A DNA stretch of 64,000 bases from Maricaulis sp965242785 (GCA_965242785.1 CBDETA010000003.1:248001-312000), one strand, 5' to 3'; positions 1 to 8,371 are shown, numbered from the stretch's first letter. Numbers and translations: made by a program. The notes: generated by a model from the letters alone, not told the origin.

Positions 1-698
1 ACCGCGGCATTGGCCATCGCGCGGTCTTTCAGCGACAGCTTCTGCAGCTTCTTGCCGTCATGCGTGACCAGCTTGGCGCGGAAGGCGTCGGAGCCGGCCT
101 TGATATCGGCATCGACGGTCCAGTACTCCTCGGCGCGGAATTTCTCGATCTCCAGCTCGCGGTCGCAGATCAGGCGCAGCGCCACGGACTGGACCCGGCC
201 GGCCGAGCGCGAGCCCGGCAGTTTGCGCCAGAGCACCGGCGACAGGGTGAAGCCGACGAGATAGTCCAGCGCGCGGCGCGCCAGATAGGCGTTGACCAGT
301 TCCATGTCGACGGCACGCGGATGCCGCATGGCTTCCTGCACCGCCTGCTTGGTGATGGCGTTGAAGGCGACCCGTTCGATGGTGACATCCTTGAGCACCC
401 GGCGTTTGGCCAGGGCTTCCAGGAGGTGCCAGGAAATCGCCTCACCTTCGCGATCCGGGTCGGTGGCGAGGATCAGGCGATCTGCTTCCTTGACCGCATC
501 GGCGATGGCCTTCACCCGCTTGGCCGACTGGGTGTCGACCTCCCAGGCCATGGCGAAATCCTCGTCCGGCTTGACCGATCCGTCCTTGGGCGGCAGGTCG
601 CGCACATGCCCGAAACTGGCCAGAACCGTGTAATCGGACCCCAGGTATTTGTTGATGGTCTTGGCTTTGGCCGGGGACTCGACGACGACGACATTCAT
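1..698 (-). CDS. topA: DNA topoisomerase I, N-terminal part (runs off the window)
   Basis: Type IA topoisomerase that relaxes negative supercoils by cutting one strand through a tyrosine ester. Only the first 232 or so codons are present; the reading frame stays open to the window edge. The start ATG at 698 gives MNVVVVESPAKAKTINKYLG, the classic TopA N-terminus, whose Glu in VVVVESPAK is the first Toprim acid. The acidic Toprim motif TDPDREGEAISWH is at residues 79-91, followed by the start of the core with HPRAVDMELVNAYLARRALD and SAGRVQSVALRL. The catalytic tyrosine and zinc fingers would lie outside the window. It lies downstream of the D,D-carboxypeptidase on the same strand, with a 138-base gap that holds a candidate promoter, so it is probably its own transcription unit. 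Confidence 0.97.
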   Translation of the reverse strand, partial: MNVVVVESPAKAKTINKYLGSDYTVLASFGHVRDLPPKDGSVKPDEDFAMAWEVDTQSAKRVKAIADAVKEADRLILATDPDREGEAISWHLLEALAKRRVLKDVTIERVAFNAITKQAVQEAMRHPRAVDMELVNAYLARRALDYLVGFTLSPVLWRKLPGSRSAGRVQSVALRLICDRELEIEKFRAEEYWTVDADIKAGSDAFRAKLVTHDGKKLQKLSLKDRAMANAA

Positions 699-754
699 GG
701 GCAATTGCGTCCGGACAGAGGGCAGGGGCCACCGGTCGGCAGCCAAGGCGCGCG

Positions 755-783
755 AAAATGTTCGAGGCCAAAGGTTGTGTCAA
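755..783 (-). promoter_or_regulatory. candidate sigma-70 promoter for topA
   Basis: On the minus strand there is a perfect TTGACA (783-778), a 17-base spacer and a weak CATTTT (-10 position, 760-755). It sits about 57 bases upstream of the topA ATG, in the gap after the carboxypeptidase. The -35 box is convincing; the -10 box matches only three of six consensus bases. Confidence 0.4.
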
Positions 784-836
784 CCGACCGGAATTATCCA
801 GTGCGGCGCGCAGGACTGTCGAGAATTATGGTGGGA

Positions 837-2162
837 TCAGCGCCCCGGAGCGACCGCGAAGCAGGCCTCCGAGCGGGCCGAGAGGTCGGCACAGGCCTGG
901 CGCGCTTCGGTCTCGGTCAGGGCCTCGAAACGGGCGCGCCAGAGGCGGCCGGCTTGTGTGTCCACGGAGCGGGCGGCCGGCTGGGAGGCATTGAGGGCCA
1001 GCGAAAAGGCCTCAACGCGGTTGAGCTGGGCCCGGGCCTGGTCCGCCGAATTGTAGGCCCCCACCTGGACCGACCAGGCGCCGCGGAGCAGCGACGGCTC
1101 GCTGACGGTCGGGGCCGGCTGGCGGGATTGGTCCGGCGCCTGCGCCACGGCGAGGCGTTCTTCCGGACGGGCCATCTCGTCCTCATCGGCCAGAACGATG
1201 CGGACCGGCGGTGCGGACTGGGCCGAGCCGACTTCGGTGGGCGCAGCCAGTTGCAGGGCGGCGACGTCGATGGCGATCATTTCCTGTTGTCGCATCGGGC
1301 TGATGCGCGGTGAGGTGAGGGCGGCGAACAGGCGCATGTCCTCGCGCTGTTCCAGCGTGCCGAAGGCGGCCTCGATGAGTTCCTCAGCGTGGGCATCGCG
1401 GGACGCGGCACTGGGGCCACCCATGACAACCGTGATCAGGCGGTGGTCACCGCGCTCGGCCGACACCACGACATTGAAGCCGGATGCGCGGATATAGCCG
1501 GTCTTGAGACCGTCGACGCCTTCGACCCGGCCGACCAGGGAATTGTGGTTGCGATAGGTGCGGCCGTTATAGGTGAAGCGTTCTTCGTTGAAATAGTGGA
1601 AGTAGTCCGGGAAATCCCGGTGCAGCGCGACGGCCAGGCGGGCCATGTCGCGCGCGGTGGTCACCTGACGGCGATCGGGCAGGCCGGAAGCGTTGCGGAA
1701 GGTCGTGCCCGCCATGCCCAGCTCGCGGGCCTGTTCGGTCATCAGCTCGGCAAAGCGGCTTTCCCCGCCACCGATCCGCTCGCCGACGGCGACGGCCACA
1801 TCATTGGCGCTCTTGATCACCAGGGCGCGAATGGCGTTTTCCACCGTGATCGTGTCGCCGGCAGAGAGACCGAGGCGCGAGGGCACGGCATTGGCGGCAT
1901 TCTGGGAAACGCGGATGGGGTCCTGCAGGCCGATCTCGCCGCGCTCGAGGGCGTCGAACAGCATGTAGAGCGTCATCATCTTGGTCAGTGAGGCCGGGTA
2001 GCGTTGGGCATCCGAGCGACGCGAATGCAGCACCACGCCTGTGCTCTCATCGACCACAAAGGCCGAGTAACGCGATGTATCGGCTCGGCTTTCGATGGGC
2101 AGGCCGAACAGGATCGCGACAGCGAAGAACAGACTCAGAACGGGGCGCAGGGCGGTAACCAT
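837..2162 (-). CDS. D-alanyl-D-alanine carboxypeptidase (S11 family) with C-terminal SPOR domain
   Basis: Penicillin-binding D,D-carboxypeptidase that trims the terminal D-Ala of peptidoglycan stem peptides in the periplasm. A signal peptide (residues 1-27, ending ESRA) precedes the transpeptidase-fold domain. All three active-site motifs are visible: SLTK at 58-61 (nucleophile S58), SAN at 118-120 and KTG in DGLKTGYIRAS near residue 220. The C-terminal 80 residues, starting WSVQVGAYNSADQARAQLNR, form a SPOR domain, which binds denuded septal glycan and would target the enzyme to division sites. At 441 aa it is longer than E. coli DacA, mostly because SPOR replaces the amphipathic membrane anchor. 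A low-complexity linker of about 80 residues joins the domains. The gene diverges from the phasin gene. Confidence 0.93.
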   Translation of the reverse strand: MVTALRPVLSLFFAVAILFGLPIESRADTSRYSAFVVDESTGVVLHSRRSDAQRYPASLTKMMTLYMLFDALERGEIGLQDPIRVSQNAANAVPSRLGLSAGDTITVENAIRALVIKSANDVAVAVGERIGGGESRFAELMTEQARELGMAGTTFRNASGLPDRRQVTTARDMARLAVALHRDFPDYFHYFNEERFTYNGRTYRNHNSLVGRVEGVDGLKTGYIRASGFNVVVSAERGDHRLITVVMGGPSAASRDAHAEELIEAAFGTLEQREDMRLFAALTSPRISPMRQQEMIAIDVAALQLAAPTEVGSAQSAPPVRIVLADEDEMARPEERLAVAQAPDQSRQPAPTVSEPSLLRGAWSVQVGAYNSADQARAQLNRVEAFSLALNASQPAARSVDTQAGRLWRARFEALTETEARQACADLSARSEACFAVAPGR

Positions 2163-2227
2163 GCGCGGAGTGTGCCGGGGCGTCGTTTCCAGCCGGTTAA
2201 GGCCTGCTCATACGGCATAATCAATGT

Positions 2228-2244
2228 TTTGTGCGGCGCACAAA
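2228..2244. promoter_or_regulatory. palindromic operator candidate upstream of the phasin promoter
   Basis: A perfect inverted repeat, TTTGTGC-GGC-GCACAAA (7-base arms, 3-base spacer), ends six bases before the phasin -35 box. Its core TGC-N3-GCA resembles the TGC-rich sites bound by the PHA regulator PhaR in other alphaproteobacteria. The regulator assignment is inference; the palindrome is directly visible. Confidence 0.55.
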
Positions 2245-2250
2245 TTTCGC

Positions 2251-2279
2251 TTGACGCGTGCATGGTGTGTGCCTATGTT
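2251..2279 (+). promoter_or_regulatory. sigma-70-type promoter of the phasin gene
   Basis: TTGACG (2251-2256), a 17-base spacer and TATGTT (2274-2279) predict transcription from about 2286. This lies downstream of the first in-frame ATG (2224), so translation should begin at 2308 instead. Confidence 0.65.
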
Positions 2280-2307
2280 TGCTGCGACTGCGAAGAGCGG
2301 TTGCAAC

Positions 2308-3063
2308 ATGAAGATTGAACCCATGAGCGACGTCGAAACGACCGAGACCGAAAAGCAAGCGCCTGCTGTCCAAGCAGACGCCCCGGCTGCGCCGAAGGCC
2401 GCGCCGGTGTCTGCCGAACCGGTCAAGACGCCCGCCAAGAAGACGGTGGCCAAAGCGGCTGCCAAGACGGCTCCGGCCAAGCCTGCCAAGGCAAATCCGG
2501 CGCCGGCGAAAAAGGCCCCGGCCAAAAAGCCGGTCGCCAAGACGGCGGGAACCAAACCGGCGGCTGCGAAATCGAAGCCTGCCAAGACCAACCCCTCTGC
2601 TGCCAAGCCGGCTCCGGCTGCAGCCCGAACCGAAACGAGCATCACCATGAACCAGACCATCGAGAGCATGACCGCCGCGAGCAATGAAGCGCTCAAGGAA
2701 GGTTTCGAGAAGACCCTGAAATCCGTCACGGAAGCCAGCAACTTCCAGAAGGAAACCGTCGACGCGCTGATCGCCTCCGCGACCGTCGCCGGCAAGGGTT
2801 TCGAGACCGCCAATGCCAACGCCGTGGCCTACGCAAAATCCCTGATGGAAGAGGGCGTCTCCGCCACGAAGGCCTTCGCCTCCGCGAAGTCCGTGCAGGA
2901 AGTTTTCGAGATCCAGTCCGAGTTCACCAAGACGGCGATGGACAGCTACCTCGCCGAGCTGAACAAGACGACCGACCTGTTTTCGGATCTCTTCAAGGAC
3001 ACGCTGAAGCCGCTCAATGATCGCGTCTCTGCCGCGATGGATCTGGCCCAGGCCCAGCAGTAA
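2308..3063 (+). CDS. phasin family protein with lysine/alanine/proline-rich N-terminus
   Basis: Phasins coat polyhydroxyalkanoate granules and control their size and number. The C-terminal 140 residues, from about residue 112 (MNQTIESMTAASNEALKEGF), form the amphipathic helical Phasin_2-type domain, with ASNFQKETVDALIASATVAGK as a typical helix. The first 110 residues are different: a disordered, basic segment built from repeats such as PAKKTVAKAAAKTAPAKPAK and KKAPAKKPVAKT, similar to histone H1 tails and PhaF-type DNA-binding phasins. It may let granules bind the nucleoid, but this is inference. The start at 2308 (MKIEPMSD) was chosen because the promoter places the transcript start after the upstream ATG at 2224; the ATG at 2323 is also possible. 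A strong terminator follows. Confidence 0.9.
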   Translation: MKIEPMSDVETTETEKQAPAVQADAPAAPKAAPVSAEPVKTPAKKTVAKAAAKTAPAKPAKANPAPAKKAPAKKPVAKTAGTKPAAAKSKPAKTNPSAAKPAPAAARTETSITMNQTIESMTAASNEALKEGFEKTLKSVTEASNFQKETVDALIASATVAGKGFETANANAVAYAKSLMEEGVSATKAFASAKSVQEVFEIQSEFTKTAMDSYLAELNKTTDLFSDLFKDTLKPLNDRVSAAMDLAQAQQ

Positions 3064-3098
3064 GCGCTGCAGCGTAACGAATTTTCCTCCCCGACTGG

Positions 3099-3128
3099 GC
3101 CCGGTGATCCTCACCGGGCTCTTTTTTT
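3099..3128 (+). terminator. rho-independent terminator of the phasin gene
   Basis: GCCCGGTGA (3099-3107), loop TCC, TCACCGGGC (3111-3119), then TC and seven T residues. It starts 36 bases after the phasin stop codon. Confidence 0.9.
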
Positions 3129-3555
3129 GGCGCATGGCCCCGGTCCGGGTCGCGAACAGATCGGACCCAAAACAAAATCGGGCCCGGTGATAAGCACCGG
3201 GCCCGAATTCTGGGAATGATGTCGTTCTTGGAGCGATGATTCGCCCAATCGGGACCTGGATCACGTGCGGCCGGCTTAAAGCACGCCGTGCCCGTCCCTG
3301 TGTGTGCCCCCGCCCCGGTCTTCCGGGTGTCGTCGGCGCTGTCCTCCCCGACCGGGCCCGAAGTGAGCCGGCGGATCCCCTGGAAATTCCGGGGCCCCCT
3401 TCATATGTCCTTACGGACGAAACGGGAAGAAAGAATTTTGCCGCCATGCTATCTTTTCCCGACGGGGGCGGCTGCACACCGCCACTTCCCGTGAAGGCAT
3501 CACGTCCCCATCTCCCGGGACACGGCGGTAAAATCAATTCGAGTTCGATTAAAAT
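3129..3555. other. 427-base gap between phasin and clpS, no supported protein gene
   Basis: No open frame here has a credible product. Two things are visible: a minus-strand terminator-like hairpin at 3170-3206, and an AT-rich stretch (about 3530-3555) just before clpS that probably holds its promoter. Translations across the region on both strands are low-complexity shadow frames. A small RNA on the minus strand between about 3500 and 3207 would explain the hairpin, but I recognise no known RNA family (RNase P, tmRNA and SRP consensus elements are not evident). Confidence 0.5.
3170..3206 (-). terminator. minus-strand intrinsic terminator without an obvious upstream gene
   Basis: A perfect 12-bp stem TCGGGCCCGGTG / CACCGGGCCCGA (arms 3178-3189 and 3195-3206) with a 5-base loop. 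Read on the minus strand, it is followed by ATTTTGTTTT. On the plus strand no T tract follows. It shares the 11-base core GGGCCCGGTGA with the phasin terminator. Confidence 0.65.
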
Positions 3556-3885
3556 ATGACCGAAAAAAAACAGGAAGATACGGGCGTAGAAGAAGAAACC
3601 GGTCTGGCCACGAAGACGCGACCGGCCACCAAGAAACCTTCGCTTTACCGTGTTCTTCTACTCAATGATGACTACACGCCGATGGAATTCGTCGTCGAAG
3701 TTCTGGTCAGGATTTTTCGGAAAACCCCCGAGGACGCCGCCAGAATCATGCTCCATGTTCATCAGAACGGGGTCGGCATGTGTGGCGTGTACACGTACGA
3801 GGTTGCCGAAACCAAGGTAGCCCAGGTCATGGACGCTGCACGGCGGGCCCAGCACCCGCTCCAGTGCACAATGGAAAAGGAGTAG
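3556..3885 (+). CDS. clpS: ATP-dependent Clp protease adaptor ClpS
   Basis: Adaptor that binds N-end-rule substrates and delivers them to ClpAP. The 109-residue protein has a disordered acidic N-terminal extension (about 28 residues), then the conserved fold: LYRVLLLNDDYTPMEFVVEV with the NDDYTPMEFV peptide-pocket motif, HVHQNGVGMCGVYTYEVAETK, and a C-terminal helix. It is immediately upstream of clpA: an AAGGAG ribosome-binding site for clpA overlaps the end of clpS, so the two are co-transcribed. No good Shine-Dalgarno precedes the clpS ATG, which lies in an AT-rich leader. Confidence 0.97.
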   Translation: MTEKKQEDTGVEEETGLATKTRPATKKPSLYRVLLLNDDYTPMEFVVEVLVRIFRKTPEDAARIMLHVHQNGVGMCGVYTYEVAETKVAQVMDAARRAQHPLQCTMEKE

Positions 3886-3889
3886 AGTG

Positions 3890-6199
3890 GTGCCTTCATT
3901 CTCTTCAGATCTCGAAGACAGCCTGCACCGCGCTCTGGGTTACGCCAATGAGCGTGGACACGAATTTGCGACCCTGGAGCACCTCCTGCTTGCGCTCGTG
4001 GATGACCAGGACTCCAGTGCGGTGATGAAGGCGTGCGATGTCGATCTCGACGAGCTGCGCGCCACCCTGACGGAATATATCGACAGCGAACTGTCCGAAC
4101 TCGTCGTCGACGACAATGAGGACGCCAAGCCGACCGCCGGCTTCCAGCGCGTAATCCAGCGCGCCGTGATCCACGTCCAGAATGCCGGACGCGAGGAAGT
4201 CACCGGCGCCAATGTCCTGGTGGCCCTGTTCGCCGAGCGCGAGAGCCATGCGGCCTACTTCCTGGCCGAGCGTGACATGACCCGCTATGACGCGGTGAAC
4301 TTCATCTCGCACGGGATCGGCCGCAAGCCGGGCGTCTCCGAGGAGCGCGCCGTGCGCGGCACCGAGGAGCCGGAAGAAGCCGCCAAGGATGGCGATGCGC
4401 TGACGGCGTACACGGTCAATCTCAATGAAAAGGCCAAGAAGGGTGGCGTTGATCCGCTGATCGGCCGCGACAGCGAGGTGGAACGTTGCGTCCAGGTGCT
4501 GTGCCGTCGCCGCAAGAACAATCCGCTGCTGGTGGGTGATCCCGGTGTCGGCAAGACCGCCATCGCCGAAGGTATTGCCCGCAAGATTGTCGAAAAGCAG
4601 GTGCCGGACGTGCTGGCCGGTGCGACAATCTACTCGCTGGACATGGGCTCGCTCTTGGCCGGTACGCGCTATCGCGGTGATTTTGAGGAACGCGTCAAAC
4701 AGGTGGTCAAGGAACTCGAGGAAAAGGACAATGCCGTCCTCTTCATCGACGAGATCCACACCGTCATCGGTGCCGGTGCGACATCCGGCGGCGCGATGGA
4801 TGCGTCCAACCTCCTGAAACCGGCGCTGCAATCGGGCGGCCTGCGCTGCATGGGGTCCACGACCTACAAGGAATATCGCCAGCATTTCGAGAAGGACCGG
4901 GCCCTGGCGCGGCGCTTCCAGAAGATCGATGTGAGCGAGCCTTCGGTGCCCGATGCGATCAAGATTCTGCAGGGCCTGAAGACCTATTTCGAGGACTTCC
5001 ACGATGTCCGCTTCACCAATGAAGCGCTGAAATCGGCCGTCGAACTGTCGGCGCGCTACATGGGCGACCGCAAACTGCCGGACAAGGCGATCGATGTGAT
5101 CGACGAGGCCGGGGCCCAGATGCGGCTGCAGCCGGTGTCCAAGCGCAAGAAGACGATCGGCGTCAAGGAAGTGGAGACCGTGGTCTCGACAATGGCCCGT
5201 ATCCCGCCGAAGACGGTGTCCAAGGACGACGAGGCGTCGCTGAAGAATCTGGAAACGGATCTGAAGCATGTCGTGTTCGGCCAGGACAATGCGATCAGCC
5301 AGCTGGCCACGGCCATCAAGCTGTCGCGGGCGGGCCTGCGCGAGCCGAACAAGCCGATCGGCTGCTACCTCTTCTCCGGCCCCACGGGCGTCGGCAAGAC
5401 CGAGGTGACCAAACAGCTGTCCGAGATCATGGGCGTCGAGCTGCACCGTTTCGACATGTCCGAATACATGGAGCGTCATGCCGTTTCGCGGCTGATCGGC
5501 GCCCCGCCGGGCTATGTCGGCTTTGACCAGGGCGGTCTGCTGACCGACGCCGTCGACCAGCATCCGCATTCCGTGCTGCTGCTGGACGAAATCGAGAAGG
5601 CGCACCCGGACCTGTTCAACATCCTCCTGCAGGTGATGGACAATGGCACGCTGACCGACTCGAACGGCAAGAAGGTGGACTTCCGCAATGTCATCCTGGT
5701 GATGACCACGAATGCGGGCGCTGCCGACGCGCAGAAGGAAGCCATCGGTTTCGGCCGCGGCAAGAAGGAAGACGAGGCCGACAAGGCGGTGGAACGCCTG
5801 TTCACGCCGGAATTCCGCAACCGTCTGGATGCGATCATTCCGTTCGCGCCGCTGTCTGCCGACACGATCGGCCGCGTGGTCGAGAAGTTCGTGCTGCAGC
5901 TGGAAGCCCAGCTGATCGACCGGGGTGTCACCTTCGAGCTGACCCCGGATGCGACGGCCTGGCTGTCAGAGCGCGGCTATGACAGCCGCTATGGCGCCCG
6001 TCCGCTGGCCCGGGTCATCCAGGAGCACATCAAGAAGCCGCTGGCCGACCAGATCCTGTTCGGCGAGCTGAAGAAGGGCGGTCTGGTGAAGGTGGATACC
6101 GATCCGGCCGATACCGAGCGGCTCGACTTCCACATCACGCCTGGCGACCGGCTGCTGCCGCGCAACGCCAAGAAAAAGGACAAGAAGGAAGAGGTCTGA
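3890..6199 (+). CDS. clpA: ATP-dependent Clp protease ATP-binding subunit ClpA
   Basis: AAA+ unfoldase that feeds substrates to ClpP. Order of parts: N-domain (residues 1-150, opening PSFSSDLEDSLHRALGYANE), D1 AAA+ module with Walker A GDPGVGKT at 216-223 and Walker B VLFIDEIHT, then D2 with Walker A GPTGVGKT at about 497-504 and Walker B VLLLDEIEKAHPD, and the C-terminal D2-small domain (RGYDSRYGARPLARVIQ). The absence of a long ClpB-type middle coiled coil supports ClpA. GTG at 3890 was preferred over GTG at 3887 because it gives the usual MPSFS start and 7-base spacing from GGAG; both are in frame. The tail is lysine-rich. A terminator follows. Confidence 0.97.
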   Translation: MPSFSSDLEDSLHRALGYANERGHEFATLEHLLLALVDDQDSSAVMKACDVDLDELRATLTEYIDSELSELVVDDNEDAKPTAGFQRVIQRAVIHVQNAGREEVTGANVLVALFAERESHAAYFLAERDMTRYDAVNFISHGIGRKPGVSEERAVRGTEEPEEAAKDGDALTAYTVNLNEKAKKGGVDPLIGRDSEVERCVQVLCRRRKNNPLLVGDPGVGKTAIAEGIARKIVEKQVPDVLAGATIYSLDMGSLLAGTRYRGDFEERVKQVVKELEEKDNAVLFIDEIHTVIGAGATSGGAMDASNLLKPALQSGGLRCMGSTTYKEYRQHFEKDRALARRFQKIDVSEPSVPDAIKILQGLKTYFEDFHDVRFTNEALKSAVELSARYMGDRKLPDKAIDVIDEAGAQMRLQPVSKRKKTIGVKEVETVVSTMARIPPKTVSKDDEASLKNLETDLKHVVFGQDNAISQLATAIKLSRAGLREPNKPIGCYLFSGPTGVGKTEVTKQLSEIMGVELHRFDMSEYMERHAVSRLIGAPPGYVGFDQGGLLTDAVDQHPHSVLLLDEIEKAHPDLFNILLQVMDNGTLTDSNGKKVDFRNVILVMTTNAGAADAQKEAIGFGRGKKEDEADKAVERLFTPEFRNRLDAIIPFAPLSADTIGRVVEKFVLQLEAQLIDRGVTFELTPDATAWLSERGYDSRYGARPLARVIQEHIKKPLADQILFGELKKGGLVKVDTDPADTERLDFHITPGDRLLPRNAKKKDKKEEV

Positions 6200-6226
6200 T
6201 CGCCTCGACCCGATATCCGACATGAA

Positions 6227-6256
6227 AACGGCGCCTCTCGGGGCGCCGTTTTTCTT
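6227..6256 (+). terminator. terminator between clpA and the convergent AraC-type gene
   Basis: AACGGCGCC (6227-6235), loop TCTCGG, GGCGCCGTT (6242-6250), then TTTCTTT. On the other strand the stem is followed by TTTTCAT, so it probably works for both convergent genes. Confidence 0.85.
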
Positions 6257-6273
6257 TCCAGAGGCGGAGGAAC

Positions 6274-7368
6274 CTACTCCGCTGCGATGCTGAGGGCCTG
6301 GCGGGGCGGGCTTTCCGTCAGCGCCGCGCGCCGGAATTCGCGTGGCGTCTGGCCGGTCCTGTCCTTGAAGGCGCGGTTGAACGGACCCAGCGAGGCAAAA
6401 CCGGCATCCAGGGCGATGTTCAGCACCGGCTCGCGCTGCAGCGCCGGATCGGCCAGCATGCGGCAAGCCGTCTCGATCCGGTAGGCATTGACGAAGCGGT
6501 TGAAATTGCTGGCCTTGAGACCGGCGGTGATGGCGCGTGAGACGCGGTATTCCGGTTCCCGGAGACGGCGGGCCAGGTCGGCAACCTTGAAGCCGGGGTC
6601 CAGGAAGGGCTGTTCGGCCTCCATCAGGCTGCGGATGCGGTGGCCCAGGGCGATATCGTCAGGCCCGGCTGCCGGAGTCGGGCGACTGTCCGCTTCGACC
6701 GGCAAGGGATGAAGCTCGCGATAGCGGACCGCCACGCTGATCACCAGCAGGATCGCCAGGGCGCAGGTCGCCTGGATCGCCGCCATCAGATCGGCCGGCA
6801 GATTGGCATCGCCATGATCCAGCAGCATGACGCAGGTCGATACGCACAGGCCGAAAGTGGCCAGGAACAGGCCGCGCAGCCGTTTCTCATTGGCGGGCAG
6901 GGCCGGGGTCCAGCCGCGCACGCCTTCCCAGAAGGACAGGACCAGCACGGTGGAGCTGAGCAGGGTCTGAAAACCGCCCAGGCCTTCGGAAAGCTGCGCC
7001 AGCGCCGGGGCCGGCATGGCGCCTGAAAGCCCGGTGAGCTGCAGGGTCTGGAGAATGACGGCCGGTGCGAAAATGCCGCCGACGAGAAGAAGTTGCGGCC
7101 AGCCGATGGGCGCGACGGGACGGAAGAGGGCCCGCGCGACCAGCCAGAACACGCTGCAGGTCCCGCAACTGGCAATGGCGAGCGCCGGCGCGAAGGCGCC
7201 GGTATTGTCGCCCGTGACCTCGCGGATCATCACCGCGGTCAAGCCGCCGCAGAACACGGCCCAGCAGACATGCAGGATCGTTCGCGAGCGCATGACCAGA
7301 ATGCGGCCGATCCAGATCAGAGCCAGGGCGGCCACGGCCAGTTTGATGAACAGGGCAGCATCCAGCAT
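6274..7368 (-). CDS. membrane-anchored AraC-family transcriptional regulator
   Basis: The C-terminal third (residues about 255-364) is an AraC/XylS helix-turn-helix module: PGFKVADLARRLREPEYRVSR is the first HTH and VLNIALDAGFASLGPFNRAF with TPREFRR the second. The first 210 residues contain about seven hydrophobic segments (LDAALFIKLAVAALALIWIG, TILHVCWAVFCGGLTAVMI and others), so DNA-binding is tethered to a polytopic membrane sensor domain. The start at 7368 (MLDAALFIKL) has GGAGGA seven bases upstream; an earlier in-frame ATG at 7437 lacks such a site. It is divergent from the DUF2306 membrane protein, a likely regulatory target. The ligand is unknown. Confidence 0.88.
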   Translation of the reverse strand: MLDAALFIKLAVAALALIWIGRILVMRSRTILHVCWAVFCGGLTAVMIREVTGDNTGAFAPALAIASCGTCSVFWLVARALFRPVAPIGWPQLLLVGGIFAPAVILQTLQLTGLSGAMPAPALAQLSEGLGGFQTLLSSTVLVLSFWEGVRGWTPALPANEKRLRGLFLATFGLCVSTCVMLLDHGDANLPADLMAAIQATCALAILLVISVAVRYRELHPLPVEADSRPTPAAGPDDIALGHRIRSLMEAEQPFLDPGFKVADLARRLREPEYRVSRAITAGLKASNFNRFVNAYRIETACRMLADPALQREPVLNIALDAGFASLGPFNRAFKDRTGQTPREFRRAALTESPPRQALSIAAE

Positions 7369-7519
7369 GCCGGTCCTCCAGTTGATGTATCGAGTTTTGC
7401 CCGAATTCCGGTCGATTTCCAAATCGGCAGGACGCATTCAGTCCTGTTGCGGCAGGGGAATGTGGTGAGCGGCGTCCCGCCTTCGGGGCGAGCGCGCCGG
7501 CCAAGACGAGGATGTTCCC

Positions 7520-8371
7520 ATGCGTGATCTCACCCTTTCCGACCCAGCTTCACAGACTGCGCGCAAGCGCCCGCAGAAAACCGCCTCCCGGTGGCCGCAG
7601 CGATTGTTGGGCCTGTCCGCCAAATTCTGGTTCGTCATTGCCGCGATCGGCCAGTGGCTGTTCGTCTACTACATCCTGCTCGCCTACGGCCCGCGCACGG
7701 CCTCGGGCAATTTTGCCTCCTGGGACGAGACCGGGCTGATCGAGGGTTACACGCAGGGCGATTGGCTGGGCAATCTGGGCTTCATCAGCCATGTGCTGCT
7801 GGCGGTGATCGTGATGGGTGGCGGCACGATGCAGCTGGTGCCGGCCCTGCGCAAACGCTTTCCGGCGGTGCACCGATGGACCGGCCGGACCTATCTGGCC
7901 GTGGCCGTGTTCATGGCCGTCGGCGGGATTGCGCTGACCTGGGTGCGCGGCTCGCGCCTCAATGATATCGGCGCTCTGGGCACCACGATCGACGGCCTCC
8001 TGATCCTGGTCGCAGCGGCCTTCGCCCTGCGCTTTGCCATTGCCCGGCGCATCGATATCCACCGACGCTGGGCGATGCGGCTGTTCATTTTCGCCAGCGG
8101 TGTCTGGTTCACCCGGGTGGGATATATGGGCTGGGCCATGCTGACAGGCGGGGCTGGCATCTCGCGCTCCCTCGACGGTCCTTTCGACCGCTTCATCGCC
8201 TATGGCAGCTGGGCCGTGCCCTGGCTGATTCTGGAACTCTACATGCGCGCCTGCGACAGCCGGTCAGCCGGCTTCAAGCTGGTCATGAGCGGCGTGGTAA
8301 CCGCGGGTGCTCTGTTCACGGCAGTGGGTGTGTTCGGGGCATGGATGATGATGTGGAGCCCGCACATCTGA
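7520..8371 (+). CDS. DUF2306 family multi-pass membrane protein
   Basis: A 283-residue integral membrane protein with about seven hydrophobic helices. Two conserved His-rich motifs of the DUF2306 family are seen: HRWTGRTYL (near residue 120) and IDIHRRWAMRLF (near residue 180), which could bind heme or metal. The family has no assigned biochemical function. The N-terminal 30 residues are basic and cytosolic. It is divergently transcribed from the membrane AraC-type regulator with a 151-base gap, an arrangement that suggests the regulator controls it. Downstream recQ is on the same strand 70 bases away and is probably independent. Confidence 0.8.
   Translation: MRDLTLSDPASQTARKRPQKTASRWPQRLLGLSAKFWFVIAAIGQWLFVYYILLAYGPRTASGNFASWDETGLIEGYTQGDWLGNLGFISHVLLAVIVMGGGTMQLVPALRKRFPAVHRWTGRTYLAVAVFMAVGGIALTWVRGSRLNDIGALGTTIDGLLILVAAAFALRFAIARRIDIHRRWAMRLFIFASGVWFTRVGYMGWAMLTGGAGISRSLDGPFDRFIAYGSWAVPWLILELYMRACDSRSAGFKLVMSGVVTAGALFTAVGVFGAWMMMWSPHI

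Noticed and set aside
60..1313. 417-codon plus-strand frame over topA and the carboxypeptidase
   Set aside because: Antisense to two genes with clear motifs; no domain recognised.
2221..3537. 438-codon minus-strand frame across the phasin gene and the gap
   Set aside because: Low-complexity Gly/Arg translation, antisense to the phasin, with terminators inside it.
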